Shown in pieces: positions 1 to 9,400 of a stretch of DNA of 64,000 bases. Location: contig JACREQ010000059.1 in the NCBI GenBank assembly GCA_016218155.1, positions 62,001 through 126,000 of the forward strand, read 5' to 3'. A program made the translations under genes and the position numbers. This DNA comes from Bacteroidia bacterium. Its GTDB lineage: Bacteria; Bacteroidota; Bacteroidia; Bacteroidales; GWA2-32-17. The notes beneath the pieces are model-generated. The model made no database searches and was not told where the DNA came from. It saw only the letters and a list, made by a program, of their open reading frames with translations. Position 1 is the first letter of the stretch. The number at the start of each line of letters is the position of its first letter.

Positions 1-690
1 AAGTGACTTACTTGCTAAAACTAGAACATCGTCAAATGTATTGTTAACACTGCCACTAACAGAATGCCAGCGGGTTTTTGTTACTGTTCTGGTTTTTGTT
101 ACAGATTTTCCGTTTTCGGTTGTCGTATAGGTTTCAGTTGCCTGATAATCATCTCCACGTTCACCGGTATATCTCGAATAAGTTTTAGAGTCGTAAGTCC
201 AGTAAGGAATATACATTCCTTTTAACTTTTCCTGTTGAGTTGCAAACTTTTTTAAATCGGAAGGAGCAAACCATAATTTTCTTAACCATGTTTGAAACTG
301 ACCAAATGCTTTATTAGTGTCAATTTTGAATGGAAGTAGAGAGCCTGGTTTTACAATGGATTGAGAAGTTGGATTCTTAACAACTAGCACACTTCCGCAA
401 AAAGGACAAAGTTCAGAAACAACGTTTGGGTCGAAAGTGGTTTGAGCACCACATCCTTCGCAACGTACAGTACTAATTTCCTGTTTCTGAATGTTAGCAT
501 ATTTCTCAGATATAAATGATTCAAAATCTACTTCCTGAACAGCGTCATTTTTAACTTCTATTTCGTTTTCTGCTCCACAGTATTCGCACTTTAATGAAGT
601 TGTTCCTGGTGCAAAAGTCAATTTTGCTGCACAGTTTTTACAGGTAACTTCGGCCTGATTTGTTGTTGACAGTTTTACTTCTTCTTCCAT
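1..690 (-). CDS. Zinc-ribbon protein, 3' end outside window
   Basis: The reading frame is open from the ATG at 690 to the window edge, giving the first 230 residues. Two zinc ribbons are visible near the N terminus. The first has CKNC and CEYC pairs (about residues 17-37) and the second has CEGC and CPFC pairs (about residues 72-95). After them comes a stretch rich in aromatic residues and then a Thr-rich segment. Proteins of this kind are often annotated by default as primosomal N'-like; I see no helicase motif. In Bacillus, a similar zinc-ribbon protein (YdjG) is encoded with an SPFH protein (YdjI), and the next gene here is an SPFH protein, so a shared membrane-associated role is plausible. 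A hairpin lies between the two genes. Function is unproven. Confidence 0.7.
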   Translation of the reverse strand, partial: MEEEVKLSTTNQAEVTCKNCAAKLTFAPGTTSLKCEYCGAENEIEVKNDAVQEVDFESFISEKYANIQKQEISTVRCEGCGAQTTFDPNVVSELCPFCGSVLVVKNPTSQSIVKPGSLLPFKIDTNKAFGQFQTWLRKLWFAPSDLKKFATQQEKLKGMYIPYWTYDSKTYSRYTGERGDDYQATETYTTTENGKSVTKTRTVTKTRWHSVSGSVNNTFDDVLVLASKSL

Positions 691-741
691 AAAAAATAAA
701 GTTCAAAAAAAAATTTGAATTATAATAATGTGCAAAAAATA

Positions 742-767
742 ACCGGTTGAAGAAAACTTCAACCGGT
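742..767 (-). terminator. Hairpin terminator after the SPFH gene
   Basis: A perfect 11-bp inverted repeat (ACCGGTTGAAG, loop of four bases, CTTCAACCGGT) starts about 10 bases after the stop of the SPFH gene on the minus strand. It is followed by a T-rich run in that direction. This is a good intrinsic terminator candidate and would partly separate the SPFH gene from the zinc-ribbon gene. Confidence 0.75.
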
Positions 768-777
768 ATTAATTAAA

Positions 778-1908
778 TTATTGTTGTGGTGGAATTGGTG
801 GTACTGGTGGCATTGGAGGTGGAACCGCTCCAAAAACAGGAATAAGTTCACCAACATTACCTGCTGCTTCCCAACCGGCCATTCCCTGACGCCATACTAA
901 TGTTTCTTTTGTCAGTTGGTTTTGCATTACCATTTGTTTTAAAGCATTTAAATCATATGGACCGGCTTGTTGTCCGTTAATTACAGCATGAAATGCTAAA
1001 GCTGGTGGCATTGGGGGAGGTGCTGGTGCATTTTGTTGTGGTTGTTGTGCCTGATTCATTGCACCCATCATTTGATTTGCCATTCCAAAACCCATTCCCA
1101 TTCCCATACCGGCAGCAGCTCCGCCACCTGCAGGATTATTTGCAGCAGCAGTCATAGCTTCAGCAGCCGAAAATTGTGTGAATTTACCCATATCACCAAT
1201 AATACCCATGCTTGAGCGTTTGTCTAAAGCAGCTTCAACATTAGGTGGTAATGAGATATTAGAAATAAGGAATTTTGTCATGTCAATACCATATTCCTGA
1301 ATCTCTGGTTTTATTTTATCTTCACAGAATTTAGAAACTTCGTTATAATTTGCAGCCATATCTAATACAGGAATCTTACTTTCTGCAATTGCATCAGTAA
1401 ACCTTGTTATAGCTACGTTTTTAATTTGCTCTGTTATTTTTTCGGTAGTAAATTCACCGTCGGTTCCTACAATTTCTTTAATGAATTTTACAGGATCACC
1501 AATTTTCATTGTATAACTACCAAAAGCACGAATACGGATAGGACCGAATTCTGCGTCGCGAAGCATTATTGGGTTTGGAGTTCCCCATTTTAAATCGGTA
1601 AAAGTTTTGGTATTTAAAAAATAAACTTCAGCCTTAAATGGTGAGTTAAAACCATATTTCCATCCTTTTAAAGTTGCTAAAATTGGTAAGTTTTCTGTAG
1701 TTAAAGTGTACATGCCTGGTTTAAAAACGTCGGCTAACTGACCTTCGTTAATAAAAACTGCAACCTGAGTCTCTCTTACTGTTAGTTTAGCTCCATTTTT
1801 CAACTCGTTGTTACGACGGTCGAAACGATGAACCATTACGTTATTTGTTGGATCCAGCCATTCTACAATGTCTATGAATTCCGCTTTCAATTTATCAAAT
1901 AGTCCCAT
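778..1908 (-). CDS. SPFH domain protein with C-terminal GYF_2 domain
   Basis: This 376-residue protein has the layout of the 'virion core protein-like' SPFH family (B. subtilis YdjI type). The SPFH region covers roughly residues 20-235, followed by an Ala/Gly/Met-rich linker (about 245-300). A GYF_2 domain follows (about 305-360), recognisable by GQQAGPYDLNAL and LVWRQGMAGWE, and the tail is rich in proline. SPFH proteins oligomerise at membranes, and GYF_2 domains bind proline-rich peptides. There is no signal peptide, so it is probably cytoplasmic and membrane-peripheral. The adjacent zinc-ribbon gene supports a YdjG/YdjI-like pair. The exact function is not known. Confidence 0.85.
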   Translation of the reverse strand: MGLFDKLKAEFIDIVEWLDPTNNVMVHRFDRRNNELKNGAKLTVRETQVAVFINEGQLADVFKPGMYTLTTENLPILATLKGWKYGFNSPFKAEVYFLNTKTFTDLKWGTPNPIMLRDAEFGPIRIRAFGSYTMKIGDPVKFIKEIVGTDGEFTTEKITEQIKNVAITRFTDAIAESKIPVLDMAANYNEVSKFCEDKIKPEIQEYGIDMTKFLISNISLPPNVEAALDKRSSMGIIGDMGKFTQFSAAEAMTAAANNPAGGGAAAGMGMGMGFGMANQMMGAMNQAQQPQQNAPAPPPMPPALAFHAVINGQQAGPYDLNALKQMVMQNQLTKETLVWRQGMAGWEAAGNVGELIPVFGAVPPPMPPVPPIPPQQ

Positions 1909-1940
1909 TTTTTCTGTTTTTTAAGGTTTATTGTTAATTA

Positions 1941-3095
1941 TTATAATGCTCTGTCTATAAATAAAATTCCATTTAAGTGATCAATCTCATGTTGAAAGAT
2001 TACTGCGGTAAAATTTGCTCCCGAAAAGCCTTCAACAATTTCAGAGTGATGTGTTCCGTCAGGTAAATCGTATTCAATTCCAACAGCTGCAAATCTTACT
2101 GTAGTTTTTGTAACATTAGGTATAGAAAGACAGCCATCGCCGGCAAAATTTATCATTTTTGTTGTAGTATTTACGATTTTAGGGTTTAGATACACTTCCA
2201 CTGGTTTTCCAATTTTATCAAGTCGTTTTACTAAAATTATATTTCTGTTTATACCAACTTGAGGAGCTGCAATTCCAACACCACCAGAGGTTGAGGCTAA
2301 AGCTTTTCTCATTCTGCTAATAATTCTAATCAATACAGCATTTGTCGAATCGGGTCGAACATTAACAGAGGTTTTTCTTAGAACCATTGAATCGGCAAGA
2401 TTTGTAGTAAGATAAATTCTCATGGCTAAAGTATCAGCCATAATTGTATCAATTTCTGATCCCGTAAATGCAAGCGGATCAACTGTAAATGCAAGTACTC
2501 CGCCGTTTAAATGAGCCATTTCGTGTTGAAGAATAGCAGCAGTTTCCATCTCAATCATTTCTGAATGATGTCTGCCGTCCATTGAATAATACTCAACAGA
2601 GATTAAATTATATCGTGTAATGTATGATGGAAAAACGCCGGGTGAAGTAATACAGCTATCCTGTATTTCTGTTGAGGCATTAGAATGCTGTGTAATTTTA
2701 GGATTAATAAAAACCTCGAATGGATTACCTGTTTTATCTTTTCTTTTGAGAATAATTATATTTCTGTTAATTCCTATCTCAGGTGCGGTTATTCCGTTAA
2801 TGTTTCCCTGATAATTCGAAATTGTGCGAAACATTCGGTTAACTAAATACTTAGTTGTGTCGCTTGAAATTTTAACATTGTGAGAATGTTTCTTTAAAAT
2901 TTCTGCATGTGCAGTATTAAAAGCTGAAAGAATTTGAAATGGTTGAGTTGAATCTGCATAATAAATATTTAAAACTTCTTCTGTGGTATATAATAAGCTA
3001 TCTTCAACAGGGATAATCTCATTATGCTTTTTACACCCCTGAATAACAGTAATCCAGGTAGTTATAAATATCAAAGTATAAACAAACAATTTCAT
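1941..3095 (-). CDS. Lipoprotein with two peptide-deformylase-like domains
   Basis: The 384-residue product has a lipoprotein signal ending in VIQGC (Cys21), followed by two tandem deformylase-like domains. The C-terminal copy (about 245-384) keeps all three family motifs: GVGIAAPQ, DGCLSIP and FQHEIDHLNG, so its metal ligands (Cys and two His) and catalytic Glu are present. The N-terminal copy (about 60-210) is diverged: GITAPEIG, DSCITSPG and LQHEMAHLNG. It still has a Cys and an HExxH. Ordinary deformylase is a cytoplasmic enzyme of about 170-200 residues that removes formyl from nascent chains. A lipid-anchored double-domain form would act outside the cytoplasm on an unknown substrate. 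The family call is firm; the activity is inferred. Confidence 0.85.
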   Translation of the reverse strand: MKLFVYTLIFITTWITVIQGCKKHNEIIPVEDSLLYTTEEVLNIYYADSTQPFQILSAFNTAHAEILKKHSHNVKISSDTTKYLVNRMFRTISNYQGNINGITAPEIGINRNIIILKRKDKTGNPFEVFINPKITQHSNASTEIQDSCITSPGVFPSYITRYNLISVEYYSMDGRHHSEMIEMETAAILQHEMAHLNGGVLAFTVDPLAFTGSEIDTIMADTLAMRIYLTTNLADSMVLRKTSVNVRPDSTNAVLIRIISRMRKALASTSGGVGIAAPQVGINRNIILVKRLDKIGKPVEVYLNPKIVNTTTKMINFAGDGCLSIPNVTKTTVRFAAVGIEYDLPDGTHHSEIVEGFSGANFTAVIFQHEIDHLNGILFIDRAL

Positions 3096-3184
3096 TTATT
3101 TAAAATAATTAGAATGTAAATTTACGATTTTTTAGAAAAGTCTAATATCTAAATATATTATTTTAAGTTCTTTTCACATTTATA

Positions 3185-4684
3185 TTACTCTGCAAAAATA
3201 ATTGCCTCATATACATATAGTTCTGCGTTTTTCCAGCCATCCCAGCCAATTCCTGCTTTATCTCTTGAACAATGCCCTATAAACTCTTCCTTGGTCCAAT
3301 TTGTTTCTGATGCAACCTGAGGTAGGAAAGTTCCTGAATTTCTGCCTTGTTTTATATAAATGCCATGCCTGCCAAGCTCGAATTCATCTAATGAATTAAT
3401 TTTTTTAAGTGGGGTTAAAACAGAAATTTCAATTTTTATACTGTCAAGTTCGGAAGCAATAACTTGTGAGAATCGGCTATCGTGTATTGCCGATGAAATT
3501 GCCATATTCTGTATAATTTTATACAGTGCAGAATCTTGAGAAAAACTTCCGATACATCCTCTTAATTTTCCGTTTTTGTGAAGTGTTACAAAAGCACCAC
3601 ATGAGGTTTTTAAATTGGCTGTATAATCATAAATAGTAGAATCTTTACTGTTTTCTAAATAATTTTTAATTGTATTTCTTGCAAGTTTTAGTAATGTGGT
3701 TTTTTCACTTTGTGAAAGAGAAAAAGTAATTTTATCTTTTTTATTTGTAATTTGTTTGGAAATAGCAATGGCATGATAACCCACAACTTTTACTTTGTCG
3801 CCATAAGGAGAATCTCCACTGTTTTGATATTGAATTTCAGAATAAATAAAGTCAGAATTATTTTCGGTCATATACATTAGCGTAAGTACCGATGTCCATC
3901 CACAAAGACTGGTAACCAATCCTCCTGTTTTTGCTTTTCTGTTATTTGCAATTGCTGTTACTAATTCATTAGGGTTATTTGTTAATATTGCCGAAGCTGT
4001 TGCCATATCTGATTTTTGTGCATCGTTATATGATGGGTAATGTGAAAAATCACTACTAACAATAAATAAATTTTTAGAATTAAAATATGGTTTTAGAATT
4101 TCTGCAAGCTTTTTACAATCAGCAGGATTATCGGTTCCTAAAATTATCGGAACAATTTGCAGTTTTTTTTCTAATTTGTATTGTAAAAATGGTAGCTGAA
4201 CTTCAATAGAATGCTCAGTATAATGTGCTTGAGGGTAATTATGAATAAGTTCGCTATTTTCCAGAACAAGTTTCTTTGCCAATGTTGTGTTTACAGTTAT
4301 TTCACCTAAGGGAGTTTCGTAGTTTCCGTCGCAATATACAGAAACACCATCAAAAGCCATTACATGGCTAGAAGCCAGAATAAACACATTTTCATAATTA
4401 TTATTTATTTCAATTTGATTAAAAGCTGATGCTGCAACTTGCCCAGAAAAAACATAGCCGGCATGAGGAGAAATAACAGCAATTGTGTTATTTGTTAAAT
4501 TTGGTTTTGCATTTGCAAAATGTTTTTTTAATTCTTGCAGTAGTTCGGTTTTCTCTTCGGGATAGAATTTACCTGCTACATATGCTTTACGGTTTTTCAT
4601 ATCTGTATTTATTTTCTGTCCATTGCACTGTAAAGTTATTATAATTGATAAAATTATAAAAGTTATGCAATGGTTAAGGGTCAT
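3185..4684 (-). CDS. Memo-like (AmmeMemoRadiSam B) and AMMECR1 (A) fusion protein
   Basis: The 499-residue protein fuses two domains. The Memo/MEMO1-like domain (about residues 30-310) has PHAGYVFSG, FILASSHV, EHSIEVQLPFL and a VSSDFSHY segment, giving His/Asp/Cys positions typical of that metal-binding fold. The AMMECR1 domain (about 325-499) has SCGAFVTLHKNGKLRGCIGS. These correspond to components B and A of the 'AmmeMemoRadiSam' set, but no radical SAM gene is adjacent. The N terminus looks like a signal peptide ending near LQCNGQ, which would send the protein out of the cytoplasm. If translation began at Met29 instead it would be cytoplasmic. Its reaction is unknown. Confidence 0.88.
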   Translation of the reverse strand: MTLNHCITFIILSIIITLQCNGQKINTDMKNRKAYVAGKFYPEEKTELLQELKKHFANAKPNLTNNTIAVISPHAGYVFSGQVAASAFNQIEINNNYENVFILASSHVMAFDGVSVYCDGNYETPLGEITVNTTLAKKLVLENSELIHNYPQAHYTEHSIEVQLPFLQYKLEKKLQIVPIILGTDNPADCKKLAEILKPYFNSKNLFIVSSDFSHYPSYNDAQKSDMATASAILTNNPNELVTAIANNRKAKTGGLVTSLCGWTSVLTLMYMTENNSDFIYSEIQYQNSGDSPYGDKVKVVGYHAIAISKQITNKKDKITFSLSQSEKTTLLKLARNTIKNYLENSKDSTIYDYTANLKTSCGAFVTLHKNGKLRGCIGSFSQDSALYKIIQNMAISSAIHDSRFSQVIASELDSIKIEISVLTPLKKINSLDEFELGRHGIYIKQGRNSGTFLPQVASETNWTKEEFIGHCSRDKAGIGWDGWKNAELYVYEAIIFAE

Positions 4685-4809
4685 TTAACTGTTTTTACTT
4701 TAGAATTATATGAAGTTCAAATATAATAAATTTTGTCATTCATAACGTAAGCTGTGTTGATCGATGAATCGAGTGTAAATTATAGTTTAATTCGCTTTCT
4801 TTTTATATT

Positions 4810-4842
4810 TTTGGAAATTAGATGTAAAACATCTTATCTTCG
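4810..4842 (+). promoter_or_regulatory. Candidate Bacteroidota promoter
   Basis: TTTG at 4810-4813 and TATCTTCG at 4835-4842 (one mismatch to TAnnTTTG) are 21 bases apart. They end four bases before the ATG of the membrane protein gene, so the leader would be very short or the start lies slightly downstream. Moderate support only. Confidence 0.35.
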
Positions 4843-4845
4843 TTT

Positions 4846-6378
4846 ATGAACTTTAAAAAATCATTGTTTACTTTATTTGCTGCAATTGCAGTTTATGTTT
4901 TATTGTTTTTACATCATGGTTACGAATTGGGAAGAAGTGATCATGCTCAGGCAGCTTATGGTTTTTACCTAAATAACAATTCGCTTTATGCAAATGATTT
5001 TTATATTCAATCTCTTGCTCATCAAACACCAAACGAAAGAACGTTTTATGGATATTTTATTTCTTTAGCAGGTAAAAATCTATCCTTTTTAAGCTTTGTT
5101 TTTCATTTTCTTTTTTCAATAATGTTATTGCTCGGAGTTAGAAAAATTGCCTCTAAGTTTATTCAAAGCGAATGGGTTAGGTGGTTAGCAATAATGGCAT
5201 TATTTATTGGTTTTTATAATATTCATATAGGAAGCAATGAACTTTATTATAATTCATTTATTCCTAGCTTGCCGGCAAAGGCAATTGGGGTCTGGGGTCT
5301 TTGGCTTTTCATTAAGAAAAAATATTTTTTAGCCTCATTATTATTTTCGTGCTCTTTATTATTTCAGCCCTTAGTTGGAATTCAGTTATTAGTAGTTAGT
5401 TCACTGGTTATTTTATTAACTTCAGTAAAATCAGATAAAAAAATAATTTTCAAAAATTTAATGTTGCTGATATTACCTTCAACTGTTATCTCTTTACCTT
5501 TTATTATTCCTGCAATAACAAAATATAATGAAGTATATGTTCCCGGCAAATATATTTTTGATGTTTTTTTTAGTTTCCGAAATCCGCATCATTTTATTCC
5601 ATCTTATTTTCCTTTAAGAAATTATATGATACTTATTCCATTATTTGGAGTGGCATTGTTGTATTATAAAAATAAGATATCTGAAATAATGTATTTTGTT
5701 TTTGTTGTACTAATGGGATGTATTGTTTATTCGTTTTTTGTTGAGATTTTACACAATCAAACTGTTGCTTCAACCCAATGGTTTAAATCAACAATATGGG
5801 TAGAGATGCTTGGGGTAATTGCTTTGTTTGCAATTTTAGAAAAAGCAGTAAAACAAATTATAGAAGCCAGAATATTTAAATGGAAGAGATTAATTAATGC
5901 AGGTATTGTAATATTTGTAATCATTGTTATTTCATTATTCCCCTACAAGTTGCCATGGAAAGTGAAATATGATTTTGAGCCTTATCTCTCCACTGATGCA
6001 GCAGTAGAAATTTCAAGAATTGCAAAAAATAAAACTCCTGTTAATGCTTGTTTTGTTGTTCCAATTGATTTTACTGAATTAAAATTTCACGGTCAGCGAA
6101 GTACTTATGTTGATTATAAATTACCGGTACATTCTAAAGCCGGAATAGTAGAGTGGATGCAGCGTGTAACCTGTGTTTATAAAATCGATTACAGAGGAAA
6201 ATTAAGGGGGTTTGATGTTACACGTCAGGCAAATGAAAATTACAATGATTTAACCGAGCAGAGTTTTATTGCACTAAAGAAGTTTGGAGTTACACATGTA
6301 TTGACACATATTTCACAAAAACTTTCATTTGAAAGAGTTGGGGAAAACAGTGAATATGTGATTTATCTGATTCCATAA
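4846..6378 (+). CDS. Polytopic membrane protein, possibly GT-C-like
   Basis: A 510-residue integral membrane protein with roughly ten hydrophobic segments and a soluble C-terminal domain of about 130 residues (from about residue 380). Early loops contain GRSDHAQAAYGFYLN and a second polar loop near SLPAKAIG. A first loop with acidic residues, many helices and a soluble tail is seen in GT-C glycosyltransferases and related uncharacterised families. I see no diagnostic motif that fixes a substrate. It is monocistronic, divergent from the Memo-AMMECR1 gene, and followed by palindromic repeats. Confidence 0.6.
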   Translation: MNFKKSLFTLFAAIAVYVLLFLHHGYELGRSDHAQAAYGFYLNNNSLYANDFYIQSLAHQTPNERTFYGYFISLAGKNLSFLSFVFHFLFSIMLLLGVRKIASKFIQSEWVRWLAIMALFIGFYNIHIGSNELYYNSFIPSLPAKAIGVWGLWLFIKKKYFLASLLFSCSLLFQPLVGIQLLVVSSLVILLTSVKSDKKIIFKNLMLLILPSTVISLPFIIPAITKYNEVYVPGKYIFDVFFSFRNPHHFIPSYFPLRNYMILIPLFGVALLYYKNKISEIMYFVFVVLMGCIVYSFFVEILHNQTVASTQWFKSTIWVEMLGVIALFAILEKAVKQIIEARIFKWKRLINAGIVIFVIIVISLFPYKLPWKVKYDFEPYLSTDAAVEISRIAKNKTPVNACFVVPIDFTELKFHGQRSTYVDYKLPVHSKAGIVEWMQRVTCVYKIDYRGKLRGFDVTRQANENYNDLTEQSFIALKKFGVTHVLTHISQKLSFERVGENSEYVIYLIP

Positions 6379-6418
6379 ATTAATTAATAGTTAGTGTTTA
6401 CAGCTTTTTTGCTTTTCA

Positions 6419-6465
6419 GGATTTGAAATCCGGAAATATGTAAATCGGGATTTTAAATCCCGATT
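6419..6465. repeat. Pair of REP-like palindromes
   Basis: Two related palindromes lie in the 119-bp gap between convergent genes. GGATTT-G-AAATCC is at 6419-6431. The second, at 6443-6465, has arms AATCGGGATTT and AAATCCCGATT around one base. The GGGATTT/AAATCCC core recurs at 34.17 kb in this window. They may act as a bidirectional terminator as well as belong to a dispersed REP-like family. Confidence 0.65.
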
Positions 6466-6497
6466 AGCTAAGTTATTTATAGGATTCCTTAGATTAA

Positions 6498-9400
6498 TTA
6501 TTTAATAATTAAGCTTTTTGTTAGGCTTGTGTTTTCCTTAATATTTGTAAGCTTAATTAAGTAATTACCAGTACTAAGATTAATTTTATTTAATAGTATT
6601 TCGCCAGAAAAACTGTCCTCAAAGGTTTTTACAGGTTTGCCCAAGACATCAATTATTTCTAATTTATAATATCCTGGTTTTGCAAACTTTATTGTAATAT
6701 TATCATGAGCAGGATTTGGATAAACAGAGAAGTCATTAATGTCGATTTCATTTATATTTAACAAATTAACTGTAATATTCTGGCATGTTACTATTGAATC
6801 GCATTGATTTTGAACTGTTAGGCAAACATTGTATGTGCCATTTGTTGGAAAAGTATGATATGGGTTAGGTAATGTTGAAGTTGATCCATCACCAAAATGC
6901 CACAAATAAATACTGTTTGCAGATGAAGTATTTGTAAATTGTACAGATAAACTATCTGACAGAAATGTAAATCCTGCATTAATTGTTTGTGGATTAACAA
7001 TAGTTGTACTATTTGTTATTGAACAATTATTTGCATCATTAACAGTAACAGAATAATTTCCGTCGGTTAGATTTATTGCTAATGGTGAAGTTTGTCCATT
7101 TGACCATAAATATGTGTATGGTGTTATACCACCATTTACATTGATTAAAGAACTTCCATTAGAATTGCCAATACAACTTGGATTAAATGAAGTAACTGTT
7201 GAGGTTAAAACATTCGGTTGTTCTAAAACAATAGAAGACACAGCATGGCAGCCTATGCTATCTGTAACGGTAACAGAAACAAGTCCGGCACAAAGGTTAA
7301 GGCACGTGTCAGAAATCGAATTGCTTATAGAATGACTTTGACCATTAGACCATACGTAATTATAAGGTGAAATTAAACCAGAACCAGAAACATTTGCAGT
7401 TAAAATGCCATCACATAATCCATTACATCTTGGTTGTTGATTTTGAATAATTGCTACGGTATGTGTCCCATCATTTATATTAAAAATTTTAGTTGTAATA
7501 CATCCATTCCCATTTGTAACAGTTACTATATAAACGCCAGCAGCTAATCCAGAAATTAAATTTGTTGTATTTGTTGTGTTAATTGTTGAAGTGCCTGTTG
7601 ACCATTGATATGAATAGCTGGGAATACCTCCTGAAATTATATTTACTATTGCAGTACCATTATTATTTCCACAGGAAGAGTTTATTATATTTCCACTTAA
7701 CATAATTTCTTGTGGTAAATTATAATTTACTGAATAATTACAATTGTATGAGCCTGAAAAAGAGGTTTTAATTACATGCTGCAGCGTTGAAAACGGCAAA
7801 TTATTAAATTGGAAATTAATCTGATTTGTAAATGGTGGTTGTATTATCTGGGAAATTCCACTTGATTGATCTGTTATTGTTAGGGTAGAAGAATCTGGTG
7901 GTGTTGAAATATATATGCTGCCGGCTAAGTCAAAAAAATTATTTTGAACGCAACCAATACTATCTATAACAATATTGTCAATAATACATTGCAAAATGTT
8001 ACAGTTTAAAGGTGCAGCATAAACTCCTACGTTACTATGTCCCGAAACAAATAAATAATTAGTGGTTTTATCCAGCTTTATATCAAATACAGTTTGGTTG
8101 CCAGACCAGCCTAAGGGAATATTTCCTGTTTGTGTAAATGAAGTGCCGTTAAAGTTATAAATCAGAATATTGCTATTATTTCCACCTAAATATATATTAT
8201 TACAATCATCAACAGCAATTCCCCCCTGATATAAAGGAGTGTACCATGTTCCTGAAAAGCCGACAGATGTGGCAGCAATTTGAGATCCTGTAGATTTATT
8301 ATAAGCAGCTAATCCACCTCCGTCATAGTAATACAAATAGCTGTTGTTAGCATCTAATCCATTATATGCATTTGAATGAAAGGCGCAGGTATTATTTGGG
8401 CAATGATTAGAAAGTTCCTGAAAACCATACATGCCATGGCTAACCTGCCAAATATGTCCATTAAGAGTACTATTAACTAATGAAATTAAATGTCCATTTG
8501 AACCAAATGAAGAATAAGCATATACAACAAATAAATTTCCATTATCATCAATAGTATTGCAGGTAATATCCTGACCCTCACCTTGTAGTCCGGTAAAATT
8601 TGCTGTCCAAACTGTTCCTGTTGTTGGGTTTATTATACCTCCGTTTAAATTAGATGTTGTACCTCCGCCCAAAGCAATTATTCTGTTGGAGTTATTGTCA
8701 TAAGCAATATCCCAGATTTCCTCAAAATTTGGGTTTTGCTGAGAAGAATACCCGTCGGCAATGCCTGTAACATCTAGTCTATATGCTCTATCTCCTACTG
8801 AACAATATCCATCAGAAATATAAACTTTGTTAGATAATTTTTCAACCATAAAATTACCTTCGTAATCAGCTATGTAAGTTGAAGTTAAATGCGTCCATTC
8901 TAAATTTCCTAATGAAGAATATTTCTTTATACATAAAACAGAATTTGTATAATCGTGAACATATACGTACAAATTGTTATTTGAATCATAATCAACATCG
9001 TAACCCCAATCGTTGCCTGACATCAATAATCCAGAAACCCATGGATCAATAATTATTGTTTTATCACTATTTGTATCTGAAATATAGAATGTTATTAAAT
9101 TATTTTGTAATAAATAAGACGAGGCAACATCACCCAGGTCAGCTGAATAAAAACTTTTTGGAGAATGCTCAACAATATTGTGTAAAGGAGTTTTAATGAT
9201 AATATTACCGTTATTATCCATTGTCATTTGGTTAACATCTCCGCTATATTTTAATGAAATATTTGAGATATCTGCTCCTGGATGGAGAATAATGTTATAT
9301 TTAATTCCGGTTTTTTCTTCAGGTATAAAATACTCTATGTCTATATTCGGATAAATGTTTTTATATATTACTCTTTTGTACCCGTTACAAATGTTTTTAT

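Noticed and set aside
3185-4684. A complete three-part AmmeMemoRadiSam system
   Set aside because: The neighbouring genes are a deformylase-like lipoprotein and a polytopic membrane protein; no radical SAM CxxxCxxC protein is seen.
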